DNA of 64,000 bases from Myxococcus xanthus (GTDB lineage Bacteria; Myxococcota; Myxococcia; Myxococcales; Myxococcaceae): the NCBI RefSeq assembly GCF_006402735.1, contig NZ_CP017174.1, forward strand, positions 7,730,001 to 7,794,000. Reading direction: 5' to 3'. Below the pieces are notes generated by a model. It was not told the DNA's origin. It saw only the letters and a program-made list of their open reading frames with translations, and ran no database searches. The position numbers and the translations under genes are program-made. Of this stretch, positions 18,301 to 26,393 are shown in pieces; the stretch's first letter is position 1; the number at the start of each line of letters is the position of its first letter.

Positions 18301-18399
18301 GGCAATGTCGATCTGGCCATGCGTGTTTCGATTCGCGGTTGGAACATTGGCGCGAGCAAAGCCTCGAAAATAAAGCCGAGGAAAATGGAGAATACTCAT
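15388..18399 (-). CDS. vioB: VioB, iminophenylpyruvate-type imine dimer synthase of violacein pathway
   Basis: Couples two indole-3-pyruvate imine molecules produced by VioA; homologous to the chromopyrrolic acid synthases RebD/StaD. The start at 18399 (MSILHFPRLYFRGFARANVP) is chosen over an upstream in-frame ATG at 18630 that would lie inside vioA; it matches the known N-terminus and gives 1003 aa, close to the usual 998. Recognisable blocks: NHFSWE, HYNEYLRTTFNRARWVD, VMGYYELVYPFMANKVFSLA, CKCETYSRLMWQMCDP, and the C-terminal ferritin-like region with IAHEEMIHYLVMNNVLMALG and GKRGGEHHLFLNELT. It begins 32 nt after vioA. It appears intact. Confidence 0.96.
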   Translation of the reverse strand: MSILHFPRLYFRGFARANVPTANRNTHGQIDIATNTVFMEGAPFDLRRAPSEFHEHLKQLAPRFDAEGRPDSGGIFSEAAGYNFCGNNHFSWENVRITGVQLQDGDIDTSDSLVGGQLALWGHYNEYLRTTFNRARWVDNNPSQADTTLIYAGQLTLSDKHATPHTPSLLTARIPRAHSVRWVGTGHVVERSDHFLAEEFTRSRLFQFSISKKDTQFTLDSKAALSLGLRAVRQALEDEEIQGLTVQYALFNMSTPRGADSPVFYDLVGTVGLWCQHELETYPTGRLLLPRQPGLGPVVVKVQSDRVSLNMPTAVPFTTRSAQLVSDQHPTHGLGGKLPLGDLALLSQSGALIARIPEKLYLDYWRHHGVLDVPLLNSATGSLLLTGAQAQWKEVDWVVQSDSNHLFLEAPNKQKDQVFPETITVQSRLRGELASHAALAVQAEASNMLTAHLSPSTQGAGYAQLTLTGQRPGATRVELRAGQDSQFIGVRVLPDDWHLDEVPAEQVDYAFLYQHVMGYYELVYPFMANKVFSLADRCKCETYSRLMWQMCDPLNRDKSYYMPSSRELSLPKSKLFLKYLTHIEAASRTSLPESPGPQPIGCKAHLVKELKRAIDLELSLLLQYLYAAYSIPNYEQGLKQVHAGRWRMAELELACGSEDRRRNSGMRGTLLEIAHEEMIHYLVMNNVLMALGEPFHAGTPMLGAQARLHFGLDTEFSFEPFSEHVLAKFVRFEWPGHIPAPGKSIADFYTSIRQGLRELPDLFDTGPGKRGGEHHLFLNELTNERFPGYQLEVFDRDSAIFSIDYVTEQGEGVAVDSPYFESSHFQRLRRMASRFSAQEKPFEPAVPALRNPALEPRENCVQVLNERARSLMVLYQGGHELMISLMTHHFAQRPLSSLRRSRLMNASIDIMTGLLRPLSITLMNTPSGLPGRNAGPPVPEPVNGPISSDYASGCHMLAQKCLTLARLARSLGADLVGVAQIEMLEFFNRQLSDLAQGNISREA

Positions 18400-18431
18400 G
18401 GCGTTCGACAAGAGGTGCTGTGAGGGCTTTG

Positions 18432-19700
18432 TTAAGCCCGATTCTTTGAAGCGCTGGTGAGCTGTTCCAGCATTAGCTGAATTGCTTGATGCGCGCTGAG
18501 CAGTCCACCTTCCATCCAGCCGCCATGCGACGTGTAGGCATCTGAGCAGGCGATGACACCATCGCGAAGAAGCAAGGCGTTGGGCTGATCGGCCGTGGAT
18601 TTCAGACTGAACTCCACTCCATGTGGCCAATGCTTGTGAAAATGGTCCTTGATGGAAGGTAGGGGCTTGCCACCGAGGGGTAGAACCTGTTCCATGCAGG
18701 CGCGTACCCTATTCAAATAAACGTCCTCGCCTTGCTCCAGACAGTCCCGCCAATAAGTCGCGTTTTCGCCGTCGGTGTAGAATTGTACGTATTTTTCGCT
18801 TTTGAAGTAGATTTTTCTCAGGGGGTTATTGACCACCAGGACCTTGTCTGCCAGCTGACAGTCTCGCCACCAGGCGCTATTGAATGTCAAAAATCCCTTG
18901 AACAAGGGTAGAGAGCCATATTGGCAAGGACTCCAGTTGGTGGGAAAGCCGAGATTGAGCCGTGTCATGGCGGAGGGTGGAATGGCCAATATGAGGTGGC
19001 GCGTTCGATGTATTTGCGTGTTGCCTTTATGACTGAAGGTGAGGACGTATCTATCTCCACATCGCGAAATGGAGAGCAATCGGTGCTCCATCCGAAACTC
19101 GACCCGGCCAGCCTGTGCCTGGCACTGAAGCCGCGCCAGCAACTGGCCGTAGCCATCCGGTGCATAGCGCCATTGGTTGCTTGCGTCGTCAATCAGGCCT
19201 TGCGTTTCCGGGTGCATCTTGATGATGCTGTAAGCCATGGACGCGGAGACAATTGGCAGAAGTAGGGCGTCATACCCCATGGCCTTGATGATTTTCCTGG
19301 CCTCATCCTCTCCTTGATATTGGCTGACGAAATCCAGGAATGAGTCGTGGGGATGAGCTTCCAGCATGGAGAGCAAGCTGAGCAAGGTCGTTTTCAGCTT
19401 TCCTTGCACGTTGTCTTGAAATATGGCCTGAGTGAATGGGTAGGCCTCATGTTGATGTTGGAAACAGTGCATGAGCGCCTGGAAGCGTGGATGCAGTTGC
19501 GGCGAGTAGCGAGCGGCGCCCAGTTCGGTGATTTCCCCACCGTCAAGTTTTCTTGACAGGATGCGGCCTCCCACGCTGGCATTCAAATCAAACACTCTGA
19601 TGCATAGGCTGTTGCTCAGTGGGGAGGTTGCCAACTGGGTTGCGCAGGTTAGTCCTCCGATTCCGGCGCCTACAATGCAGATATCCGAGTGGTGTTTCAT
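18432..19700 (-). CDS. vioA: VioA, FAD-dependent L-tryptophan oxidase
   Basis: First enzyme of the pathway: oxidises L-tryptophan to indole-3-pyruvate imine. The start at 19700 (MKHHSDICIVGAGIGGLTCA) matches the Chromobacterium protein and places the FAD-binding GxGxxG at residues 11-16; an earlier in-frame ATG at 19784 would add an unlikely leader. About 422 aa (usual about 418). Conserved blocks include LGAARYSPQLHPRFQ, MGYDALLLP, RTRHLILAIPPSAM, YGSLPLFKGFLTF, NPLRKIYFK and GGWMEGGLLSAHQA. First gene of the vioABCE operon. No LuxR-type regulator or vioS-like gene is seen nearby, so control is unknown. Confidence 0.96.
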   Translation of the reverse strand: MKHHSDICIVGAGIGGLTCATQLATSPLSNSLCIRVFDLNASVGGRILSRKLDGGEITELGAARYSPQLHPRFQALMHCFQHQHEAYPFTQAIFQDNVQGKLKTTLLSLLSMLEAHPHDSFLDFVSQYQGEDEARKIIKAMGYDALLLPIVSASMAYSIIKMHPETQGLIDDASNQWRYAPDGYGQLLARLQCQAQAGRVEFRMEHRLLSISRCGDRYVLTFSHKGNTQIHRTRHLILAIPPSAMTRLNLGFPTNWSPCQYGSLPLFKGFLTFNSAWWRDCQLADKVLVVNNPLRKIYFKSEKYVQFYTDGENATYWRDCLEQGEDVYLNRVRACMEQVLPLGGKPLPSIKDHFHKHWPHGVEFSLKSTADQPNALLLRDGVIACSDAYTSHGGWMEGGLLSAHQAIQLMLEQLTSASKNRA

Positions 19701-20329
19701 CTCAAACTCTTGGACAGAGGAGGGAGCGCTGGGGTGAACCCTCATCGTTCTGAGCGAAATCACCGCTCGGCCATTGGGATCCAACCGACGAGGATTTGAA
19801 TGGAGCTGTGTCGTCGTGCCGCGGGGAGAAGCACGGCATCGGCAGGCTCACGTCACTTGTTCCATGACGATGCCTGTTACAGCGAAAATCTCTTGAGAGT
19901 CGGTGCCTGTTGGATCTTTCGGCCGACCTCTGCGTCTGCGTCCCTGGAGAGGATGCATCCCATTGGGGCATTCTCGCAGGGGGCTGCGTCGTTCGTTGGC
20001 TTCAGGCCTTTAGCCTGCGTCCTCCATCGATCCTTGAACTCCACCAAAATCTCGGCGCGTTCACTCGCTCATCTCAAGTGCTCTCCGTTGTAGGTGTACG
20101 TGCATGGATGCCTGGCAACCAGGAGTTTGGTGATGCCGCTCATGATTTTAGAAGCACAACCAATGCCAGAGGATGGCTCATTCTTCACCGGCGTTGGCAC
20201 TCCTCATCTTCGGTGCCATACGGGCATTGACTACCGGGTCGCATCGCTTCCGAGCTATCTGCTTCATGCCGTCTCCCCCGTCGGAGTCGGCTGGTTTCGC
20301 AGGGGACGCCCGCGGCCTTGCATCGCTTG
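19701..20329. other. vioA upstream region and IS-flank DNA
   Basis: No supported gene. It should contain the vio promoter within the first 200-300 bp left of 20000 (transcription leftwards), but I see no confident -35/-10 or lux-box-like palindrome. The right half runs into the decayed IS701-like transposase. Confidence 0.4.
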
Positions 20330-20735
20330 CGGCTGCGAGTCCACGCCTCCGGTAGGAGTACTGGCGAGCCACCCCCACCGAGTGCTCCCCCTTCTTTGGA
20401 GCGCCCGTGTCGTCCACCACCAGCGCTTCAACCTCCGGCTGGTCCGCTTCTAGCTTCAGTGCCAACCGTCGACGCAACTCGTTGTCGCTCCAGTCGGCAA
20501 GCGATACGCATTGCTGCAGACGCTGCCGCACGGCCTCTCGCCGGCGGACGTCCTCAACCAGTCGCCCGGCATGGGCTCCACGCTTTGCGCTCCACGTCCA
20601 ACAGCAGGCCGGTCAGGTACAACTCCAGGGCCTGGCACCGCTCCAGTCGGCCCAGTCCCTCCACCATCGACTCGAAGTACTCGTGCAGCTCCTATCGAGC
20701 TTACGCATCTGCGTGGGCGTCATGGTCCATGGAGT
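20330..20735 (-). pseudogene. IS701-like (DDE) transposase remnant
   Basis: Read in two frames on the minus strand: LELYLTGLLLDVERK then SVEPMPGD, a frameshift, then LADWSDNELRRRLALKLE and EALVVDDTGAPKKGEHSVGV followed by ARQY. These are the N-terminal and first-Asp regions of IS701-family transposases. The sequence loses similarity after ARQY, so about two thirds of the gene is gone. Confidence 0.75.
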
Positions 20736-20856
20736 AGATCATTCTCGCCCACTGGCACAACTGACCAGGTAGTACTAGGAGAATGTTGTCAACAGCGCCT
20801 AACAAATGAGAGGCCTGAGCTGGTCGTTCGAGCTGACCATGCCCACCTCTTGGGGC

Positions 20857-20965
20857 ATGGCCCGAGAGCTTGTCTCCGACGCATTCTGGCAGCGTGTGGC
20901 GCCTCTGTTGCCTGCGCCAAAGCCCAAGAAGCCTAGTGGTCACCCAAGACCGGCCAATGAGGGGA
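20857..20965 (+). pseudogene. IS5-like transposase N-terminal fragment
   Basis: About 36 codons (ELVSDAFWQRVAPLLPAPKP, then KKPSGHPRP) match the beginning of IS5-family transposases. The homology stops and runs straight into the next IS fragment. No DDE core is present. Confidence 0.7.
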
Positions 20966-20989
20966 CCACCGACTCCATGCCGCGCAGCC

Positions 20990-21392
20990 GAGCCGGAGTC
21001 CGGCACGTATCGGCGAGCATCGTCGCGCCCTACGTCGAGTGGGTGCGGCAGCGGCCGGAGGTGGGCCGCAACGGGCGCGCCATCTTACGAGGAGCTCGGC
21101 GACACGCAGGGATACACGGGCAGCTACATCAACGTGCGCCGCTTCGTCCGGGCGTTGCGCGACAGCCAGGGCCCGGAGGCCAAGGCCGTCATCCACACGG
21201 CGCCGGGCGACGAAGTCCAGGTTGACTATGGGGAGGGGCCCATGGTGCGCCACCCGGAGACGGGGGAAATACCGGCGCACGCGCATGTTCGTCATGACGC
21301 CAGGCTACAGCCGCAAGTCGGTGCGGCTGTTGTGCGTGTTCCGGGGCATGTCGAGCACCGATTCCGGGGATGCCGAGCAGGCATTCCGGTGA
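20990..21392 (+). pseudogene. istA: IS21-family IstA fragment, frameshifted
   Basis: Pieces of the IS21 transposase can be followed in three frames: IVAPYVEWVRQRPEVGRNGR, then YEELGDTQGYTGSYINVRRF with VRALRD, then TAPGDEVQVDYGEGPMVRHP, and finally MFVMTPGYSRKSVRLLCVF. This corresponds to the end of the HTH part and the start of the DDE core. At least two frameshifts; the remaining core and istB are absent. Confidence 0.8.
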
Positions 21393-21426
21393 AGCCGAGC
21401 ACCTGCGGTGAGGGGCGGGCCTTCGC

Positions 21427-23847
21427 TCAGCCCTTTGCCTGGAACCCATTCAGGATGCGTGAGGCCTCCTGCCACAGCACCTTGAACTCCGGGTCAATGT
21501 TCTTGTCATTGGCCAGGGAGTCGAAGAACTGCTTCAGCCCTTCCCGGTTCTGCGCCGGGTTGTTCCGCAGCGTCCGGAAGAAGGGCTCGAGCACGAGTTC
21601 CGCCTTCTTCCCATGCCGGGAGGTCGCTTCCTCGATGACCCCATCCAGCAACTGGTAGAGCTGGTCGCCGTTCAGCCCTCCGCTCTTGGCCAGCATCTCG
21701 ACGGCGGGAATGGGCTCGGGATCCAGCCCGATGCTGCCGTTTGTGAGTTCCGGGTAGGACTGCATGAGGTTCTGGAGTTGGTCGGGTTTCAGCCCTAGCT
21801 TCTCCGTGAGGAGGTCGAGCCGGTCACCGCCCGCGTTCATCAGGGCATCCTGGAGCTTGCCCTTGATGTCAATCTGGTCCAGCAGGCGCTGGCGCTCGTT
21901 GTCGAGTCCCTTCTCCTCGATAACGTTGCCTAGCAGCTCCCCGACCGCGCTGATGCCGGCGCCGATGCCGCTGGCGACAGCGCCCGGCACCTGCCCTCCT
22001 GGGAACGCGCCTACGGCGCCGCCGAGGACGCCAATGGCGTCACCGAAGAGGGCCACGGCATAGCCGGGGTTGGCAGTCTCTCCCGCCTTGTGTGCATTGA
22101 CAGCCAGGGACGCGGCGCTAGCGACAGCTCCGAGCCCTGGGGCGAACCTCAGCGCGAACTCCGAGGCAGCCAGTGCCTTACCTCCATGGCGGAGGACCAC
22201 CCCGTTCTCGGCGTTGCGGCCTAGGTCCACAAGGCGCTGCGTGACTCCCGCCACGAGTTCCACGGTTCCCTTGCCTGCTCCGGCGAACTCCTTCACGGCT
22301 TCCACGTACTCGCCCTGATTGGCCTTGGCCGCTCCAGTGTATGCGCTGAATAGGATGAGGCCGCCGGTCAGCAGCCTCTGCCCGGTGCTCTGGTTTGCGA
22401 AGTCCTTGCCGAGCGCCTTGAAATGGTCGTAATTGCCGTTAGCTGCGTCCTCCAGGGCGTTGATGGCCATCGTGGCCTGCGCCGCGCCGTCCTTCGCGTC
22501 GAAGAGCGGCTTGCCGAAGTCGGCGAAGGTCTTGTCGAGCGACGTGAGCTTCTCCTGGAACGCGTCCATCGCGCTCTTCGGATTCCCATTGTTCTCTGCC
22601 AGGATGCGGGTAGCGAGCCCGTTGGCGGCCGGCTGGAGGACTTCCTTGTCGAAGTCCTTGAACTCGTTGAAGGCTCGCCCGACCGCCGGGTCCTTGAAGA
22701 GCTTCTCCACTACATCCACGGTCCTGGCGGAAGCAGGGGAACTGGCGAGCGACTTGAGCGCCTCGTAGAGTTCCTTGCGCGCCTGGGGCTCCTTGACTGC
22801 GGCCTGACCCAGTGTGGCCTGGTGCTTGTCCAGCGACTCCGCGAGCGCCTCCGCCGCTTTCGTCTCCTCCGCGTAGGCTGCCTTGTTCTCAGGGGATTGC
22901 TGGAACTTCTGGATGAATTGAGCCTTTTGCCGGTCGTTGAGCGCCGGGCCGAAGTTCGCCAGGAGCTTCGACAGCCGCTCGCTCTTCGACTGGGTGGCCT
23001 CGCGCGCCTTGTCGAGCCGGGCCTTCGCAGACTGGACTTCCTTCTGGGCGCCTGTGGCGTTGGAAGTGGGCGCGGCGGAGGTGGTGCCCTTCTCGGGCTC
23101 GACGCGGCTCTGTCCCTCGTGGGCGCCCACGTTTGGGTTGTTGCCAGCGGAAGGCATGGAATCGGAGGATGGGGTCGAGTACGTCTGCCCAAGCGGGGCA
23201 TGTGGGTCGTCCTTCGCGCCCATCGCGTCGAACGGAGCTCCAGGCGATTCGCCGCTCCCCGCCGTCTGGATGACTTCCTGCGGTGGCGGGGGCGTCAAGC
23301 CCAGCAGCTTCTCCAGCTCCGCCTTCCTGCTCGTGCCCTCAAAGGCGGAGACGAGCTCATTCTTCGTCGGCTTGACCTTGTCGATGGCCTTCTGGCTGTA
23401 GGGCGGCGTCTTGCCCTCCTCGACGGCCAACGCGTTCGCCTTGCGCATGGCCTCCTCGGCGCTCTTCGCGGCAAGGGCTGCCTTTTCCTCCACGTCCTGG
23501 AGTTTCTGGGCCGCCATCTTGGACGCCTCGGTGGCCTCCTTGAGCTTCTTCTCGGTGGCGGCGAGGTCTTCCTTCGACTTCTTCGCCTCCGCGGGGGGCT
23601 GTCCGGGCCTCTCCGCGGTCTTGCGTGCGTCAGCGACGGCCTTCTCCGCCGCGGTCTTCTGTCGTCGCGCGGAATCCGCGTCACGCTTGGCCTGCGTCAG
23701 GTTGTCCCGGGCCGTCTCCGCCGCCTTGCGCTTGGCCTCGGCGACAAGCCGCGCTGCCTCTGCCTTCTGCCGGGCCTCCTCCGCTCGGCGCTGTGCCTCG
23801 GCAGGGTCTACTTTCCCTCCAGAACCGACCGCTGTCACTGAACCCAT
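21427..23847 (-). CDS. Large Ala-rich coiled-coil protein with glycine-rich hydrophobic core, paralogue of the gene at the window start
   Basis: 806 aa from the ATG at 23847, chosen because AGGAG lies 8 nt upstream; the upstream extension to 24072 lacks such a site. Residues 10-170 are a long Ala/Lys/Glu coiled coil. A Pro/Ser/Gly linker follows. The shared domain contains FGPALNDRQKAQF, ILAENNGNPKSA and a hydrophobic stretch with LFGDAIGVLGGAVGAFPG and GIGAGISAVGELL, then LDNERQRLLDQ and LGLKPDQLQNLMQSYPEL. No signal peptide, so any export would need a dedicated secretion system. The C-terminus differs from the paralogue. Function unknown; pore-forming or translocator-like behaviour is inferred from the hydrophobic core only. 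Confidence 0.85.
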   Translation of the reverse strand: MGSVTAVGSGGKVDPAEAQRRAEEARQKAEAARLVAEAKRKAAETARDNLTQAKRDADSARRQKTAAEKAVADARKTAERPGQPPAEAKKSKEDLAATEKKLKEATEASKMAAQKLQDVEEKAALAAKSAEEAMRKANALAVEEGKTPPYSQKAIDKVKPTKNELVSAFEGTSRKAELEKLLGLTPPPPQEVIQTAGSGESPGAPFDAMGAKDDPHAPLGQTYSTPSSDSMPSAGNNPNVGAHEGQSRVEPEKGTTSAAPTSNATGAQKEVQSAKARLDKAREATQSKSERLSKLLANFGPALNDRQKAQFIQKFQQSPENKAAYAEETKAAEALAESLDKHQATLGQAAVKEPQARKELYEALKSLASSPASARTVDVVEKLFKDPAVGRAFNEFKDFDKEVLQPAANGLATRILAENNGNPKSAMDAFQEKLTSLDKTFADFGKPLFDAKDGAAQATMAINALEDAANGNYDHFKALGKDFANQSTGQRLLTGGLILFSAYTGAAKANQGEYVEAVKEFAGAGKGTVELVAGVTQRLVDLGRNAENGVVLRHGGKALAASEFALRFAPGLGAVASAASLAVNAHKAGETANPGYAVALFGDAIGVLGGAVGAFPGGQVPGAVASGIGAGISAVGELLGNVIEEKGLDNERQRLLDQIDIKGKLQDALMNAGGDRLDLLTEKLGLKPDQLQNLMQSYPELTNGSIGLDPEPIPAVEMLAKSGGLNGDQLYQLLDGVIEEATSRHGKKAELVLEPFFRTLRNNPAQNREGLKQFFDSLANDKNIDPEFKVLWQEASRILNGFQAKG

Positions 23848-24119
23848 GGAATATCTCCTCTTGACGGGGAATGCCTCTTGTCCGGACTGAGGCAGACGCG
23901 ATGCATGTGATTGGAGGCGCGGTACGTCCTGCTCGGGTCGATGCCTGTCTGCCTCTGCACTCGAGGAGAGAGAGGGAGGAAGGCAACCGGCGTCCCAAAA
24001 ATCTCGGGAGTCGACGTTGGCGGACCCGGCGGAGGCGTTGGCTCGGCGCTCTCGCCCCAAGGGCATTAGCACTACTGCGTCTGGGGCCCGCGGCGTGAAC
24101 GGGGAGACCGGGCAAGCGA

Positions 24120-24310
24120 CGTGAGGCGCGACCCAGGTTCGTGCGGTGGCAGGTAGGTCAGCGAGGCAACCAGTTCCGGCTCGCGCTCAGCGGCACACCC
24201 ATCGAGAGCCGACTGGTGGACCTCTAGAGCCTGATGCACTTCGCCAACCGGGGGCTGCTCGGCGGGCGCAAGGACTTCGAGGAGCGCTGGAATGCCCCCC
24301 CGCCTGACAG
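24120..24310 (+). pseudogene. SNF2-family helicase relic
   Basis: The + strand reads QFRLALSGTPIESRLVDL, an in-frame TAG at 24225-24227, then SLMHFANRGLLGGRKDFEER. This is the SGTPIEN...LWSL-F-NPGLLG motif of SNF2/RapA-type ATPases with the Trp codon turned into a stop. No other helicase motif is found on either side. A non-functional fossil. Confidence 0.7.
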
Positions 24311-24734
24311 GGAGAGGCAGGCCGGGCGACACCGCTGCAGGAGATCGACCGCGACCCTCCGTGACAGTGCCCCAGCGCCTAGGCACAGGGGCGCTCACCC
24401 AGCCTGGGGCCTGGATGCCCTGGGAGGGAAGGTCCGGGCCTCTGCCAGGATGGCGCCTGGGTGGCGGGATGCCTTGCGCCATGGCCGGAGAATTGGAACG
24501 AAGGCCTGTCACGCTCTTCGCCCGTGCCGCCTAGAAGGGGCGAGGACGGCGCGAGGCCCGTCCCAGAGGACCCTCTTGATGCACACCTTTGTCGACTTCG
24601 CGCCGGACCAGGAACAGGTAGCTTGCGCGGGCCGGAGGGCGCCTGCTCGTGCCCCGATGCCGCTGGGTTGACCGATTCACAGGGGAACAGGGTGACTTCT
24701 CTCGAGGTGCGGGCCTGAACCGGAAGCATTCAGC
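24311..24734. other. Non-coding region
   Basis: No convincing gene on either strand; the open frames are compositionally unlike coding sequence here. It should hold the promoter of the following ECF sigma gene, but no clear -35 element could be read. Confidence 0.4.
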
Positions 24735-25268
24735 ATGAACGTGCGCACGGTCTCGGAACTCGATGCGCTGATGGCTCGGCTCGCCGAGGGCGACCGGGTC
24801 GCGTTCACGCGTGTCTTCGAGTTGCTCTGGGGCCCCATCCAGAAGCTATGCCTGAGCCTGCTCAGGAACGAAGCAGACGCCGCTGACGCCGGCCAGGAAG
24901 CGATGCACAAGATTCTCGAACGCGCCTCCGACTTCGACAAGACCCGTCCGGCGATGCCCTGGGCTCTCGCCATCGCGGGCTGGGAGTGCCGGACCCTGGC
25001 GCGCCGCCGAGAACGCCGGCGCGAATCCCACACGGACGCCATCCCCTCGTGCGCCGGACCTCACGCGGAGGAGGAGTTCCTCCAGCGGGACCTGACCACC
25101 GCCGCGATGGCCGCCCTGGGAGAGCTCTCCGAGTTGGACCGCGAGGTGCTCATCGCCACGTTCTGGGACGAGGCCGCGTCGGTCTCTGGCGCCACGCTGC
25201 GAAAGCGCCGTGAGCGCGCACTGGACCGGCTCCGAAAGACCTTCAGGAGGCTCTATGGGCTCGACTGA
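24735..25268 (+). CDS. ECF-type RNA polymerase sigma factor
   Basis: 177 aa. Region 2: DRVAFTRVFELLWGPIQKLC with LRNEADAADAGQEAMHKILE, the ECF region 2.2-2.4 pattern. A short linker follows, then region 4 with MAALGELSELDREVLIATFW and a helix-turn-helix ending SGATLRKRRERALDRLR. Member of the extracytoplasmic-function class that directs polymerase to a small regulon. The next gene overlaps it by 14 nt in another frame, so the two are co-expressed. The partner is a membrane protein with no recognisable zinc-binding anti-sigma motif at its N-terminus, so it is only a candidate anti-sigma or regulated target. Confidence 0.9.
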   Translation: MNVRTVSELDALMARLAEGDRVAFTRVFELLWGPIQKLCLSLLRNEADAADAGQEAMHKILERASDFDKTRPAMPWALAIAGWECRTLARRRERRRESHTDAIPSCAGPHAEEEFLQRDLTTAAMAALGELSELDREVLIATFWDEAASVSGATLRKRRERALDRLRKTFRRLYGLD

Positions 25269-25806
25269 CATCCAACTGCTTCAACGACGGGTGCGCCGGA
25301 CCTACGAGCTCGCGAGGCTGCGACGCGCGCTCGTGGGCGTACTCCCGATTGTCGTCGTCACCGCGATTGCCACCCTTCTCGCGAGCCGGCCCGCGCCACC
25401 TCTCACGTTCGGCCTGGCGACAGCGCTGATGGGTGCGATGATGCTCTGGCATGGCCGCGATCCGCAGAAGGCGTTCCTGCCTGGCGTCATCGCGGGGCTC
25501 GTCCCGCTCGCGCTCGCGCTCGGCACCGGCGCCCTGCACACCTGTGGCACAGCCAACTGCTCCTCCCTGTGCCTCCCAGCATGTGTGCTCGGCGGTGTGA
25601 TCGCGGGAATGGCCGTGTCGGGGGTCAGCTTCCAGCGTCGCGCGGGCCCCTGGTTCTGGGTCTCCGCCTCCGGGCTCGCGCTCCTTACCGGCGCCATGGG
25701 CTGCGCGTGCATGGGCACATCGGGTGTCGTCGGCCTTGGCATGGGCTTCGGAGCAGGGATTGTTCCTGGCCTCTTGCGTCGCGTTTTCGGCCAGAAAGCC
25801 TCCTGA
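25255..25806 (+). CDS. Small membrane protein co-translated with the ECF sigma factor
   Basis: 183 aa from the ATG at 25255, which has AGGAGG 5 nt upstream inside the sigma gene. A basic cytoplasmic N-terminus of about 30 residues is followed by about five hydrophobic segments (VLPIVVVTAIATLLASR; FGLATALMGAMML; GVIAGLVPLALALGTGAL; and others). A Cys-rich stretch (HTCGTANCSSLCLPACVL) lies between helices, and CACMG lies near the last one. The Cys could form disulfides or bind metal and allow redox or metal sensing; that is inference. The location suggests it regulates the sigma factor or is its target. Confidence 0.75.
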   Translation: MGSTDIQLLQRRVRRTYELARLRRALVGVLPIVVVTAIATLLASRPAPPLTFGLATALMGAMMLWHGRDPQKAFLPGVIAGLVPLALALGTGALHTCGTANCSSLCLPACVLGGVIAGMAVSGVSFQRRAGPWFWVSASGLALLTGAMGCACMGTSGVVGLGMGFGAGIVPGLLRRVFGQKAS

Positions 25807-25967
25807 ACAAACGCTATTGATTCTCGAACGCTCGCCGAGGCGCGGACTCGCACCATCGCCCCGAATTTCCCTCGGAGCGCGGGCCTCCGCTAGGTCATGG
25901 AGGCGTTCGGCCGCTCGAGAATCGTGAACTCCGGCTTGGCGGAGACCCTTCAAAGGGAGACATGACG

Positions 25968-26393
25968 ATGAGAGCCAATATCTGGACTGTAGTGGGACTG
26001 ATGATGCTCACGGGGGCCTGTACGCAGCAGGCCGCGCCCGCCATGAAGATGACGCCAGCGCCTCCAGTCCCTGAACAGAGTGCGGGGCAGCAAGGCCACC
26101 TCACCCGCGTCACGGACCGCAGCCTTGTCTGCATGGTGAACGACCAGCACATGGGCCGGCCACAGATACCGGTCGAGGTCAGCGGGCGCACGTATTACGG
26201 CTGTTGCGAGATGTGCAAGGACCGGCTCGCGAATGACGCGACGTTCCGGACCGCGACGGACCCGGTGAGTCAGCGGCCCGTGGACAAGGCGACGGCCGTC
26301 ATCGGCGTCACCCAGGACAACTCCGCGCTCTACTTCGAGAACGACCAGACCTTCGCCGCCTACTCACGTCAGGCTGCGGGGGCGTCCCGGTAG
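25968..26393 (+). CDS. Lipoprotein with TRASH-like Cys-rich metal-binding domain
   Basis: 141 aa. Of two close ATGs, 25968 has the better-spaced GGGAG. The signal peptide ends in the lipobox LTGAC. The mature protein has a linker rich in Met/Pro/Ala (AMKMTPAPPVP) and a Cys-rich block: LVCMVNDQHMG followed by YYGCCEMCKDRL, the C...C-x2-C pattern of TRASH/YHS-type metal-binding domains. It sits before an RND efflux system, with a 222-nt gap, so a role in periplasmic capture or sensing of Cu-like metals for export is plausible but unproven. Confidence 0.75.
   Translation: MRANIWTVVGLMMLTGACTQQAAPAMKMTPAPPVPEQSAGQQGHLTRVTDRSLVCMVNDQHMGRPQIPVEVSGRTYYGCCEMCKDRLANDATFRTATDPVSQRPVDKATAVIGVTQDNSALYFENDQTFAAYSRQAAGASR

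Noticed and set aside
19745..19805. tRNA-like words on the minus strand (GGCCGAGCGGT, ATTCAAATCCTC)
   Set aside because: The order and pairing do not give a D-arm, anticodon arm and T-arm of a tRNA; the T-stem does not pair.
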